Shown here: positions 1-8,192 of the stretch, one piece after another
How the letters are laid out: each line of letters opens with the position of its first letter
How positions within the stretch are numbered: position 1 is the first letter of the stretch
DNA from: Dongia rigui
GTDB lineage: Bacteria; Pseudomonadota; Alphaproteobacteria; Dongiales; Dongiaceae
NCBI RefSeq assembly: GCF_034044635.1
Contig: NZ_JAXCLX010000003.1
Coordinates: forward strand, 62,001 to 126,000
Length of the DNA stretch: 64,000 nt
Direction: 5' to 3'
Translations under genes and position numbers: made by a program
The notes under the pieces: model-generated
What the model saw: the letters and a program-made list of their open reading frames with translations, nothing else
The model's database searches: none
What the model was told of the DNA's origin: nothing

Positions 1-243
1 GGGACGATTTCGGCCACTTTGCTCGTCTTTATTCCGACGGTCGGTGATTACATCACGCCGACGCTGGTCGGTGGCACGTCCGGCATCATGATCGGCAATT
101 CGATCGTCACCCAGTTCGGCAAGGCCAACAACGCCCCACTAGGCGCGGCACTTTCTTGCCTGATGATGCTGGCGATCACCTTGGCGGTCTGCGCGTTCTT
201 AGGGCTTATCGGGCGCAAGCGCCTCAAAGCAACGAACATCTAG
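1..243 (+). CDS. ABC transporter permease, PotB-like (3' end only)
   Basis: The frame is open from base 1 to a TAG at 241-243, so only the last 80 residues are present and the start lies outside the window. The visible part has two membrane-spanning stretches and the segment FIPTVGDYITPTLVGG, typical of the C-terminal half of spermidine/putrescine-type inner-membrane permeases (PotB/PotH). It ends 3 bases before a second permease and is followed by an ATPase, so it is the first permease of a PotBCA-like importer. The substrate-binding protein, if linked, would lie upstream. The exact substrate cannot be read from this fragment; polyamines are the family default, but related systems carry other small organic solutes. 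Confidence 0.85.
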   Translation, partial: GTISATLLVFIPTVGDYITPTLVGGTSGIMIGNSIVTQFGKANNAPLGAALSCLMMLAITLAVCAFLGLIGRKRLKATNI

Positions 244-246
244 CCC

Positions 247-1059
247 ATGGAAATGATCCGCAAGCATTTCAACCTGCTGTCGCTCTTCGCGGTGCTGTAC
301 CTGGCCTTTCTCTATGTGCCGGTGCTGCTGCTGCCGCTGTTCTCGTTCAACGACAACATCTATGTGACCTTGCCGTTCAAGGGCTTCACCTTGAAATGGT
401 ATCAGAACCTGATGGCCAATTCCTCGCTGCAGGCAGCCCTTTGGGCCAGCGTCAAGGTCGGTGTCGGCGTCTCGGTCGTCAGTACCTTTTTCGGCCTGCT
501 GGCGGCCCGTGCCATGACGCGCTACCACATCCCATTCCGGCGTTCGATCTATGCACTGATCATGCTGCCGCTCGTCATCCCATACATGGTCATCGGTGTT
601 TCGACGCTGGTCATTTTGCGTCGGGCGCTCGATCTCGATCTGTCGCTGTGGACGGTGGGTCTGTCGCATGTGCTGATCACGGTGCCGCTCTCGATGCTGG
701 TGCTCATCGCCCGCATGGAAGGTTTCGACCGCAGCCTTGAGGAGGCGTCACGCGACCTTGGCGATTCGGCGTGGCGAAGCTTCCGGCGCGTGACCTTGCC
801 GCTGGTGATGCCGGGCATCGTCTCCAGCCTGCTGCTTTGCTTCATTACGTCTTTTGATGAATACCTGCTGGCCTTCTTCCTCGCCGGCAGTGAATCGACC
901 TTGCCCATTTTCATTTTCAGCAGCCTGCGCTTCCCGTCGAAAATTCCCGACGTACTGGCGCTGGGCTCACTCATTCTGATGGTTTCGATCGTGCTTGTGG
1001 TGTTTGCCGAATGGCTGCGCCGCCGCGGTGTTTCCGGCAGCGACTCATCCGTGATCTGA
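247..1059 (+). CDS. ABC transporter permease, PotC-like
   Basis: This is a 270-residue inner-membrane permease of the spermidine/putrescine (PotC/PotI) class. It has about six hydrophobic segments and an EAA-type cytoplasmic loop (EEASRDLGDSAWRSF, near residues 162-176) that docks onto the ATPase. The N-terminal FSFND segment after the first membrane helix is a common PotC signature. The ATG is 3 bases downstream of the preceding permease stop and the ATPase begins 7 bases after its end, so the three are co-transcribed. Length is normal for the family. Substrate is inferred from family only. Confidence 0.9.
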   Translation: MEMIRKHFNLLSLFAVLYLAFLYVPVLLLPLFSFNDNIYVTLPFKGFTLKWYQNLMANSSLQAALWASVKVGVGVSVVSTFFGLLAARAMTRYHIPFRRSIYALIMLPLVIPYMVIGVSTLVILRRALDLDLSLWTVGLSHVLITVPLSMLVLIARMEGFDRSLEEASRDLGDSAWRSFRRVTLPLVMPGIVSSLLLCFITSFDEYLLAFFLAGSESTLPIFIFSSLRFPSKIPDVLALGSLILMVSIVLVVFAEWLRRRGVSGSDSSVI

Positions 1060-1066
1060 GGTTCCT

Positions 1067-2161
1067 ATGGCAGCGCCCATGATTTCCCTGAAATCGGTCA
1101 GCAAGAGGTTCGGCACCTTTGCGGCGGTCGACGCGGCGACCTTCGACATCGCGCCGGGCGAGTTCTTCTCGCTGCTGGGGCCATCGGGCTGCGGCAAGAC
1201 AACGTTGCTGCGCATGATTGGCGGTTTCGAGCGGCAGACCGAGGGCGACATCCTCATCGACGGAGAGGCCATGGGCATCCGGCCGCCCAACCAGCGCCCG
1301 ACCAACATGGTGTTCCAGTCCTATGCGATCTTTCCGCATCTCGATATCGCCGAGAACATCGCCTATGGCCTGGTCAATCGCGGGCTCGACAAGGCCAGCA
1401 TCGCCAAGAAAGTGGGCCAGGCGCTGGGGATGGTGCGCCTCACCGGCCTCGGCAATCGCCGCGCCAACCAGCTGTCGGGCGGTCAACGGCAGCGCGTGGC
1501 CCTGGCACGCGCGATCGTCTGCGAGCCAAAGGTGCTGCTGCTCGACGAACCCTTGGGTGCGCTCGACAAGAAGCTGCGCGAGGAGATGCAGATCGAATTG
1601 CGGCAGTTGCAGAAATCTCTCGGCATCACTTTCATTTTCGTGACGCATGACCAGGAAGAAGCGCTGTCGCTCTCCGACCGCATCGCCGTCATGGCGCGCG
1701 GCAAGGTTCTGCAGATCGACACAGCCGCATCCCTTTACGAGCATCCGAACTGCCGCGAGGTCGCGGGCTTCATCGGCAACATGAACTTCTTCGAAGGCCG
1801 CATCGCCAGCATCAGCGGCGGCGTCGCCGCGATCGAGATCGCCCCCGGCCAGCATGTGCGCGTACCGGCAACAAATGGCTTGGCCCCCGGCCAGGCGGCG
1901 ATTGTCGCGGTCCGCCCCGAAAAGATCGATGCTGTGGCGACGCCGCCACAGGGGTCCGATAATGTCGTTTCAGGGCGGGCCCTGGCCGGTTCTTATCTGG
2001 GCGACCGCAGCCTGTTGCTGGCAGATTGGCGGGAAGGTGCCGCTCCGATTTCGGTTTCACTGCAAAACCGACGGTCGGCGACGAGTCCGGATATTTACGC
2101 CAAGGACGCGAAATTATGGTTAACTTGGCCGGTTGAAGCTGGCGTGCTTCTTAAGAATTAA
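1067..2161 (+). CDS. ABC transporter ATP-binding protein, PotA-like
   Basis: This 364-residue ATPase energises the permease pair upstream. Walker A is GPSGCGKT at residues 38-45, the signature is LSGGQRQRVALARA, Walker B is LLLDEPLGALD, and the H-loop is FVTHDQEEA. The C-terminal third (after about residue 240) resembles the TOBE/OB regulatory fold of PotA/FbpC/UgpC ATPases. The start follows the permease stop by 7 bases. It closes the operon: 55 bases separate it from the next gene, with no clear terminator. Substrate is probably a polyamine or similar cation. Confidence 0.9.
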   Translation: MAAPMISLKSVSKRFGTFAAVDAATFDIAPGEFFSLLGPSGCGKTTLLRMIGGFERQTEGDILIDGEAMGIRPPNQRPTNMVFQSYAIFPHLDIAENIAYGLVNRGLDKASIAKKVGQALGMVRLTGLGNRRANQLSGGQRQRVALARAIVCEPKVLLLDEPLGALDKKLREEMQIELRQLQKSLGITFIFVTHDQEEALSLSDRIAVMARGKVLQIDTAASLYEHPNCREVAGFIGNMNFFEGRIASISGGVAAIEIAPGQHVRVPATNGLAPGQAAIVAVRPEKIDAVATPPQGSDNVVSGRALAGSYLGDRSLLLADWREGAAPISVSLQNRRSATSPDIYAKDAKLWLTWPVEAGVLLKN

Positions 2162-2216
2162 GACATCATCCCGGGTTAGGGTTGCCTAATGCCGCACCGC
2201 AGCGTAAAGACTTAAC

Positions 2217-3446
2217 ATGCTTTATCATGCCATCGAGGCCCAATATCTGGCCCTGACACCGTTCCGGCTTGCCGCCGATACTTGGCGCGATCTGCTGGCA
2301 CATCCCCACAACCCGCTTTCCGAGACCACGCTGCTGCGCGCGGGTGCCGCGGCCTGCGAGATCATCGGGCGCGCGACCCGGCGCCATGGGCGGCCGGAAT
2401 TCGGCATCACCACGGTGACGGTCGATGGCGAAGCGGTGCCGGTACGCGAGAAGCTCATTCACGGCGAGCCCTTCTGCCGCCTGGTGCAGTTCGAACGCGT
2501 TCTTGCCAAGCCGCGCAAGGATCCCAAGATCCTGCTGGTGGCGCCTCTTTCCGGCCATTTCGCCACATTGGTGCGCGACACGATCGAAAGCCTGCTCACC
2601 AGCCACGACGTCTATGTCACCGACTGGCAGGATGCGCGCGAAGTACCATTGAGCGACGGGCGGTTCGGATTCGAAGACTATGTGGATGTGCTGCAGCGCT
2701 GCATCCGGCATATCGGCCCGGATGTGAATGTGCTGGCGATCTGCCAGCCGGCGCCGGCCTCGATTGTCGCCGTCTCGATGATGGCCGAAGCCAAGGATCC
2801 GCTGACGCCGAAGAACCTCATCATCATGGGCGGTCCGGTCGATACCCGTGTCGGCACCACGGAGGTGACGCGTCTTGCCCAATCGCATCCGCTGTCGAGT
2901 TTCGAGACGGCCGCGATCCATAACGTGCCGCCGATGCATCCCGGCAATGGCCGCCGCGTCTATCCGGGCCTGTTGCAGCTTACCGGGTTCATGTCGCTGA
3001 ACCCAGACCGGCATTTGAAGGCACATATCGATTTCCTCTGGGCCCATGCCAAGGGTGACGACCAGTTCGCCCGTGCGCATCGGCGCTTCTATGAGGAATA
3101 TCTTGCCGTCATGGATCTCGACGCGCAGTTCTACCTCGATACCGTCAGCATCGTGTTCCAGGAACATGCGCTGATGAAGGGCCGCCTCAAGCATCGCGGG
3201 CAGCTGGTAAACCCGAAGGCCATCCGCAATGTCGGCCTGATGACGGTCGAAGGTGGCCGCGACGACATCACGGGTGTCGGCCAATGCCATGCGGCACAGA
3301 TCCTCTGCTCCAGCATTCCGGACAAGCTGCGCCTCGAGGTGACCGAGCCCAAGGTCGGGCATTACGGCCTCTTCAGCGGCCGGTCCTGGCGCGAACGCAT
3401 CAGCCCGGCGGTCGGCGCCTTCATCCGAGGGAACAAGGTGGCGTGA
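2217..3446 (+). CDS. phaZ: Intracellular polyhydroxyalkanoate (PHB) depolymerase
   Basis: This 409-residue protein belongs to the intracellular PHB depolymerase family, which mobilises storage polyester granules in the cytoplasm. The first 100 residues have the usual N-terminal cap (MLYHAIEAQYLALTPFRLAA). In this family a cysteine replaces the lipase-box serine; here it is Cys176 in AICQPAPAS, close to the Cys183 reported for the Ralstonia enzyme. The likely Asp and His of the triad are in GGRDDITG and KVGHYGLF near the C-terminus. No signal peptide is present, which fits an intracellular enzyme. The TGA overlaps the GTG start of the next gene (GTGA). Confidence 0.9.
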   Translation: MLYHAIEAQYLALTPFRLAADTWRDLLAHPHNPLSETTLLRAGAAACEIIGRATRRHGRPEFGITTVTVDGEAVPVREKLIHGEPFCRLVQFERVLAKPRKDPKILLVAPLSGHFATLVRDTIESLLTSHDVYVTDWQDAREVPLSDGRFGFEDYVDVLQRCIRHIGPDVNVLAICQPAPASIVAVSMMAEAKDPLTPKNLIIMGGPVDTRVGTTEVTRLAQSHPLSSFETAAIHNVPPMHPGNGRRVYPGLLQLTGFMSLNPDRHLKAHIDFLWAHAKGDDQFARAHRRFYEEYLAVMDLDAQFYLDTVSIVFQEHALMKGRLKHRGQLVNPKAIRNVGLMTVEGGRDDITGVGQCHAAQILCSSIPDKLRLEVTEPKVGHYGLFSGRSWRERISPAVGAFIRGNKVA

Positions 3447-3901
3447 AAAAGGCTCCGACAAAGGAGCCTTTCTGGAAGACGACGCCATTCTCCAAGATGA
3501 CGCCGGCACAATGGGAGAGTCTGTGCGACGGCTGCGGCAAATGCTGCCTCGTGAAGCTCCGCGACGCCGACACCAACCAGGTGCTCTTCACCAACATCGC
3601 CTGCAAGCAGCTCGACCTCAGGAGCTGCCAGTGCAAGGACTATAAGAACCGCAAGAGCATCGTGCCGGACTGCGTTCAGCTGGGTCCGCGCAATATCGGG
3701 CGCATCGATTGGCTGCCGGAAACCTGCGCCTACAAGCTGGTGCAGCGCGGCGAGGATCTCGCCTGGTGGCATCCGCTGGTTTCAGGCGACCCGCGCACGG
3801 TCCACCAAGCCGGGATATCCGTGCGCCGCAAGGCGATTTCGGAAACCAATGCCGGCGAGCCGGAAGATCATATCGTCGATTGGATTAGTGCGGCGGATTG
3901 A
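3443..3901 (+). CDS. ycgN: YcgN/UPF0260 family cysteine-cluster protein
   Basis: This 152-residue protein matches the YcgN (UPF0260) family. Its core is PFWKTTPFSKMTPAQWESL followed by CDGCGKCC (Cys28, 31, 34, 35), with further cysteines in ACKQLDLRSCQCKDY, PDC and TCAY. The family is related to YkgJ-type proteins thought to bind a metal or Fe-S cluster; the function is not established. The start is GTG at 3443, overlapping the phaZ stop by 4 bases. No ATG lies between there and the conserved PFW, so GTG is required by homology. Codons 2-10 coincide with a strong terminator-like hairpin, described separately. Confidence 0.85.
   Translation: MKKAPTKEPFWKTTPFSKMTPAQWESLCDGCGKCCLVKLRDADTNQVLFTNIACKQLDLRSCQCKDYKNRKSIVPDCVQLGPRNIGRIDWLPETCAYKLVQRGEDLAWWHPLVSGDPRTVHQAGISVRRKAISETNAGEPEDHIVDWISAAD
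3448..3471 (+). terminator. Terminator-like hairpin after phaZ, inside ycgN
   Basis: AAAGGCTCC (3448-3456), a 6-base loop, then GGAGCCTTT (3463-3471) form a perfect 9-bp stem preceded by A residues and ending in T residues. It starts 2 bases after the phaZ stop and looks like a short intrinsic terminator, although the T run is only three long before CTGG. It lies entirely within the first codons of ycgN. Confidence 0.5.
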
Positions 3902-3913
3902 GGGGCGCCGATC

Positions 3914-4339
3914 TTAGGCGTCATCCCTGGGCAGCCACGGAATACGGGCGACCTCGATGCCCTCTTCCGACAATTCCTTGTGCTGCTCTTCGCTGGCTTC
4001 ACCAAATATCCCTCGGGCATCGGATTCGCCGTAATGGATCTTGCGCGCTTCCTCGGCAAATTTGTCGCCGACATAGTCGCAATTGGCCTCGACCTGGCGA
4101 CGCACCTCGGTGAGCTGGTCGCGCATGGTCTTAGCGAGAACCGCCATGTTCTGCGCCGGGATTTTCTTGTCGCCCTTGGCGGAAATACGGGGCGCCATCA
4201 GGGCCTTCGTGACTTTGCGGTCACCGCATTCCGGGCATTCGACCAGCTTGCGCGCCAGCTGCCGGTCGGCTGTCGTGCCATCCCGGAACCAGATATCGAA
4301 GGTGTGGCCCGTGCCACAATTGAGTTGAAAGACGATCAT
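3914..4339 (-). CDS. DUF1178 family protein
   Basis: This 141-residue protein starts MIVFQLNCGTGHTFDIWF, the standard opening of the alphaproteobacterial DUF1178 family. A zinc-ribbon-like pair of CxxC-type motifs (LNCGTGH and CPECG) and the KALMAP segment are typical. The frame extends 6 codons further upstream to a TTG, but homology places the start at the ATG at 4339. It runs convergently to ycgN, with 12 bases between the two stops. Family function is unknown. The C-terminal half is charged and soluble, and no membrane segment is seen. Confidence 0.85.
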   Translation of the reverse strand: MIVFQLNCGTGHTFDIWFRDGTTADRQLARKLVECPECGDRKVTKALMAPRISAKGDKKIPAQNMAVLAKTMRDQLTEVRRQVEANCDYVGDKFAEEARKIHYGESDARGIFGEASEEQHKELSEEGIEVARIPWLPRDDA

Positions 4340-4426
4340 GATCTGAAAAGCTCGCAAATCCCGCGCCAGTTACGACCCTTCCAGGATCGCTGAGATAGGT
4401 TAAGAATATAGGGACGAGGCGCAAAA

Positions 4427-5011
4427 ATGCCAGCACCCCGGACCTTTCATGGCATGTCTTTGACAAATGCGTGTGATGTGACAGACACAACCCTGAATTC
4501 CCCACCCGCGCCTTGGGTCGCCCAATGGGCGCCCGCCCTGGTCCTCGGCGGCACCATCCTCGATCTTGCGGCCGGTGGCGGAAGACATACCCATTACCTG
4601 AGTGCCCGCGGGCATCCGGTCGTCGCCGTCGACCGCGATGTCACGGCGTTGCAGGCGCGGAACCTGCCACGGGGTGTCGAAATTCGGTCGGCGGATCTGG
4701 AGGACGGGACACCCTGGCCCTTCGCGGGACAGACATTTGCCGGAATCGTGGTGACAAACTATCTGCATCGGCCGCTGCTGCCGCAGCTTGCCGCTGCGCT
4801 GGAGCCGGGCGGTTTGCTGATCTATGAAACCTTCGCCCTGGGCAATGAACGCTTCGGCAGTCCGAGCAACCCGGCCTTCCTGCTGCGGCCCGGCGAATTG
4901 CTGGCCTTTGCGGAAACGAGCGGACTGACGGTACTGGGCTATTTCAACGGGGAAGCGAGCCAGCCGCGGCCGGCCGTGATCCAGCGTCTGGCCGCCCGCG
5001 CGCCTATCTGA
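4427..5011 (+). CDS. Class I SAM-dependent methyltransferase (TehB-like)
   Basis: The 194-residue product carries a Rossmann methyltransferase core: motif I ILDLAAGGGRHT near residues 44-55, the acidic residue after beta-2 in VAVDRD, and a later motif GIVVTNYLHRPLLPQL followed by LEPGGLLIYETF. This fits small soluble methyltransferases annotated as TehB-like or UbiE-like. The target molecule is not evident. The N-terminus is uncertain: the ATG at 4427 and a second ATG at 4454 are both possible. Its 3' end overlaps the convergent SemiSWEET gene by 8 bases. Confidence 0.8.
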   Translation: MPAPRTFHGMSLTNACDVTDTTLNSPPAPWVAQWAPALVLGGTILDLAAGGGRHTHYLSARGHPVVAVDRDVTALQARNLPRGVEIRSADLEDGTPWPFAGQTFAGIVVTNYLHRPLLPQLAAALEPGGLLIYETFALGNERFGSPSNPAFLLRPGELLAFAETSGLTVLGYFNGEASQPRPAVIQRLAARAPI

Positions 5012-5288
5012 CGCCGACGGCCGTGTCGCGCAGCTTCAGGAGCAGCACGGAACCGACCAGCACCAACGCGCTGACGTTCGAGAAGATGAGCGAGGCCGAA
5101 CCGATCACCACGCCATAGGTCAGCCACATGATCTGGCCGGCGAACATCATCAGATACATGGTGAGAGAAACGTCCCGCGCCGAGCCCAAGCGCCAAATGC
5201 GCAGCGCCTGCGGCAGGAAGCTCAATGTCGTGAGGCAGGCGGCAACGATGCCGATCGCTTCGACCCAGAATTCACCCGGATTGGCCAT
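5004..5288 (-). CDS. SemiSWEET/MtN3-type sugar transporter
   Basis: This 94-residue protein has three membrane helices and the PQ-loop signature (FLPQALRIWRLGSARDVS near residues 25-42) of bacterial SemiSWEETs, which form homodimers and passively move sugars across the inner membrane. The second helix carries MYLMMFAGQIMWLTYG, including the conserved W-x-x-YG region. The length is exactly that of a single triple-helix bundle. The ATG is at 5288. It overlaps the end of the methyltransferase gene on the other strand. The sugar carried is not known. Confidence 0.88.
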   Translation of the reverse strand: MANPGEFWVEAIGIVAACLTTLSFLPQALRIWRLGSARDVSLTMYLMMFAGQIMWLTYGVVIGSASLIFSNVSALVLVGSVLLLKLRDTAVGVR

Positions 5289-5301
5289 GATCTGATGCTT
5301 G

Positions 5302-5724
5302 TCAGCTCTTGCCGGCTTTGGACTGTTGGCCGCCGGGATGTTGGCCCTTCACCAGCTTCTCGATGCGGTAGCGGCACATGGCATCGTCGACCGTCGACCA
5401 GGCATGACGCGACCAAGCCGTCTTGGCATCGTCGAAGGTATCGAAGGGACCGAACCACTGCTCGCCGCCACCGGGTGCTGGCTCAGTAAACGTGGTATCG
5501 CAATAGGGGCCGCCCACGACCCAGTAGCAGATCTCGCCGCCCTCTTCCTCGATCCGGTAGCGGGCATTGGCGTGGTCGACGGTTTCCCAGGCCCGCTTCT
5601 GCCACGCGGCCTTGGCTTCCTCATAGGTGGTGAAAGGGCCGATGCGCTCTTCCTTGCCACCACCCTGGATACGGTCGAAATTCGTGTCGGCATAATCGCC
5701 ACCGATCACCCAGAAACGCGTCAT
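5302..5724 (-). CDS. DUF4170 family protein with two tandem domains
   Basis: This 140-residue soluble protein resembles DUF4170, a small alphaproteobacterial family of unknown role. The sequence is two copies of one unit: FWVIGGDYADTNF...GPFTTYEEAKAAW...ARYRIE and YWVVGGPYCDTTF...GPFDTFDDAKTAW...CRYRIE. The last 15 residues are a basic tail. The start is the ATG at 5724 (MTRFWVIGG); an upstream extension of 10 codons does not look like the family. The gene lies 13 bases upstream of the SemiSWEET start on the same strand, so they may be co-transcribed. Confidence 0.82.
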   Translation of the reverse strand: MTRFWVIGGDYADTNFDRIQGGGKEERIGPFTTYEEAKAAWQKRAWETVDHANARYRIEEEGGEICYWVVGGPYCDTTFTEPAPGGGEQWFGPFDTFDDAKTAWSRHAWSTVDDAMCRYRIEKLVKGQHPGGQQSKAGKS

Positions 5725-5877
5725 AATGGATGCGCTTTCCTCGCTTGCGGCCAATCCGATAGGCGGCCGCTCGAAACCTTGCTAACTGGCTCATTCTTAA
5801 CTGGATTTCGAGTCGGCGGCAAAGCATAAATCAGCCAAAGCGCACACGGCGCGATTCGCATTTGAGGCAATGACGGC

Positions 5878-6615
5878 ATGACCCAGAATATGCGACCGAC
5901 GGATTTCAAGGCGATTTATGATCGCTTTCAGGCGAATGTATCGCGCTTCGACTGCGGCCGCTTCTGTGCGCCCCTCAACAACGGACAGCCGGTCTGCTGC
6001 GACACTACCCACGCCATCCCGGTGGTCGACAAGCCGGAATTCGCGCTGCTCAAAAGCCGCACCGACCTGTGGACTCGTTTCAAGCCGCATGACGCCACGG
6101 CGCGCAACATCGTCTCTGGCCTGCACAAGGATTGCGTCGCCGTCGAATGCAAGGGCGCGCGCTTTTGCGAGCGGGACAACCGGACATTGGCCTGCCGTGC
6201 CTTCCCCTTTTATCCCTATTTCGACCGCAAGGGTGAACTGCTGGGCCTCGGCACCTATTGGATCTTCGCCGACCGCTGCTGGCTGATGTCGAACATGCAG
6301 GTGGTGGAGCGGGACTTCATCAAGGAATTCATCGCCGCCTATGAATACGTGTTCGAGCGCGACACCGGCGAATTGCAGGCGATGAAGGACCATTCCGCCA
6401 ACCACCGCCGCGTTGCCACCCGCAACAATCAACCGATCGTTCTCATCGCCCGCGATGGCGGTTTCATCAAGATCATGCCGCGCACCCATGAGGTGCGCCC
6501 GGCGACCGAACGCGACATCGTGAAGACGGGGCCATATAAAAATCCCCGCGCCTACGCCAAGGCCGTCAAAGAAGCAGGCGGCGAACTGCCGGCGCAGTCG
6601 CCCTTTATCGGCTAG
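5878..6615 (+). CDS. Cysteine-rich conserved protein, YkgJ-like
   Basis: This 245-residue soluble protein has nine cysteines, all in the first 134 residues: Cys26 and Cys30 (CGRFC), the pair Cys40/41, then Cys86, 91, 97, 106 and 134. The segment around CERDNRTLACRAFPF is close to the C-terminal motif of YkgJ-type cysteine-cluster proteins (Rxx-CRxFPF), so a bound metal or Fe-S cluster is plausible. The C-terminal part (residues 150-245) is ordinary soluble sequence with no motif I recognise. It is followed 6 bases later by a DinB gene and probably shares its transcript. Function unknown. Confidence 0.75.
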   Translation: MTQNMRPTDFKAIYDRFQANVSRFDCGRFCAPLNNGQPVCCDTTHAIPVVDKPEFALLKSRTDLWTRFKPHDATARNIVSGLHKDCVAVECKGARFCERDNRTLACRAFPFYPYFDRKGELLGLGTYWIFADRCWLMSNMQVVERDFIKEFIAAYEYVFERDTGELQAMKDHSANHRRVATRNNQPIVLIARDGGFIKIMPRTHEVRPATERDIVKTGPYKNPRAYAKAVKEAGGELPAQSPFIG

Positions 6616-6621
6616 GGCGCC

Positions 6622-7116
6622 ATGGATCTGCTGCCGCACAATCTCAACACCCTGCGCAGCTTTCCCAGCGCCTTGCGCGATTTGCTGTCCGGCATTCCAG
6701 CGCCAGCGCTCGATTGGCAGCCAGCCTCGTGGGAGGGCATCCCCAGCGAAAGCCTCACCATCCGCCAGCAGATCTGCCACATGCGCGACATCGAGGCGGA
6801 CGGCTACACACAGCGCTTCCAGCGCCTGCTCAACGAGAACAACCCGGTCCTGGAATCGATCGATGGCTATGCATTGGTCGAGGCACGGCAGTATGACCGG
6901 ACTGATTTGGCGACGGCACTCGACGCCTTCGAGGCCGCGCGCGAGCGCACCATGGTCATCCTGGACCGGCTGACGCCACCGGACCTTGCGCGGCGCGGGA
7001 CTTTCGAGGGATATGGGCCGGTCACCGTCCGTGGCCTCGTCCATTTCCTGTGCAGCCATGATCAGCAGCATTTGGCCGGCATTCAATGGCTGCTCGGCAT
7101 GAAGGACGCTGCGTGA
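6622..7116 (+). CDS. DinB family protein
   Basis: This 164-residue four-helix-bundle protein is of the DinB/YfiT type. The three histidines that bind the divalent metal in this fold appear as His in ICHMRDIEADGY near residue 53 and the HDQQH motif near the C-terminus. Many members are metal-dependent thiol transferases or hydrolases, and most have no known substrate. It begins 6 bases after the cysteine-rich gene and is followed 36 bases later by the ornithine-cyclodeaminase-family gene, so the three probably form an operon. Confidence 0.85.
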   Translation: MDLLPHNLNTLRSFPSALRDLLSGIPAPALDWQPASWEGIPSESLTIRQQICHMRDIEADGYTQRFQRLLNENNPVLESIDGYALVEARQYDRTDLATALDAFEAARERTMVILDRLTPPDLARRGTFEGYGPVTVRGLVHFLCSHDQQHLAGIQWLLGMKDAA

Positions 7117-7152
7117 TCTGCCCGATCGACCGCCAGCATTCCGGGGCTCTCC

Positions 7153-8094
7153 ATGCTGCATCTCGACGCTGAACGTATCCACGGCCTCTCGGATTATCCG
7201 GGGCTCGTTTCCGCGCTCAAAGACATGAACAAGCGCGGCGTCGATCTCATCGACCGGATGCTGCTTAGCCAGCCGACGCGGCCGCAGGGCCAGAACGATT
7301 GGTTGCTGCTGCCGGCCTGGAGCTTCGATCGGTATTTCGGCATCAAGTTGGTGAGCGTGTTTCCCGACAACCCGCAACAGGGCCATCCGGCTGTCCAAGG
7401 TATTTATGCCTTGTTCGAGGGCCGCAAAGGCGCTGCGATCGCGACGCTGGACGGTGCAGCATTGACGCTGGTCAAGACCGCCGCCAATTCCGCCATGGCA
7501 TCCGATCTGTTGAGCCGCAAGGATTCGCACACCCTGCTGGTCTGCGGGGGCGGTGCCTTGGCACCTCATCTCATCGCGGCGCACTGCGCCATGCGGCCGA
7601 TCAAGCGCGTGCTGTGGTGGAACCGCCGCCCCGAAACCCTCGATCTGGCCCCCTTGCGGGCGGCTGGTCTGCCGGTCGAGGTCGTCACCGAGCTTGCCGT
7701 CGCCGCGGCCCAGGCCGATATCATCTCCACCGCCACCCGCGCCACAGCTCCCCTTATAGAGGGCACCTGGCTGAAGCCTGGCTGCCATCTCGATCTCGTC
7801 GGCGGCTATCTTCCCGAGATGCGTGAGGCGGATGATGCAGCCTTTCGAAGGGCTCCGCGGCATTACATAGACGCGCGCCTGACCACCGTGGGCGTCGCGG
7901 GCGACATCTGCGCGCCGCTGGCGGCAGGCCTGACCAGTGAAGACGCCCTCATCGACATGTTCCAGCTCAATCGCGGGGAACGGCCCGGCCGGCAGGACGA
8001 CCAGGAGATCACCTGGTTCAAATCGGGCGGCGGCGGGCATGAGGATTTAGCGGTCGCACAGTACCTTTATGAACGAGATTGTGGCGCAAATTGA
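7153..8094 (+). CDS. Ornithine cyclodeaminase / mu-crystallin family protein
   Basis: The 313-residue protein has the family layout: an N-terminal substrate domain with FGIKLVSVFPDN, then an NAD(P)-binding Rossmann segment beginning TLLVCGGGALAPHLIAAH, and the late motif DLVGGYLPEMREADDAAF. Members act as ornithine cyclodeaminases, alanine dehydrogenases or ketimine reductases such as delta-1-piperideine-2-carboxylate reductase. The exact reaction cannot be chosen here. The next genes are a peptide-type ABC transporter, after a 180-base gap with three hairpins. Confidence 0.82.
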   Translation: MLHLDAERIHGLSDYPGLVSALKDMNKRGVDLIDRMLLSQPTRPQGQNDWLLLPAWSFDRYFGIKLVSVFPDNPQQGHPAVQGIYALFEGRKGAAIATLDGAALTLVKTAANSAMASDLLSRKDSHTLLVCGGGALAPHLIAAHCAMRPIKRVLWWNRRPETLDLAPLRAAGLPVEVVTELAVAAAQADIISTATRATAPLIEGTWLKPGCHLDLVGGYLPEMREADDAAFRRAPRHYIDARLTTVGVAGDICAPLAAGLTSEDALIDMFQLNRGERPGRQDDQEITWFKSGGGGHEDLAVAQYLYERDCGAN

Positions 8095-8192
8095 AAAATT
8101 TGGCCGCTTTCCGAGCATTCCCAATACATCCATCGGTTATGGTGATATTCGATAATGATGGCTGGCAAGGGCGTGCTTTTATGCTCTAGTTA

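Noticed and set aside
2166-3509. 447-residue open frame opposite phaZ
   Set aside because: Antisense shadow of the PHB depolymerase; no motif.
5797-8040. 747-residue open frame on the minus strand
   Set aside because: It lies opposite three well-supported plus-strand genes (cysteine-rich protein, DinB, cyclodeaminase family) and reads as Arg/Gln/His-rich shadow sequence typical of high-GC codon bias.
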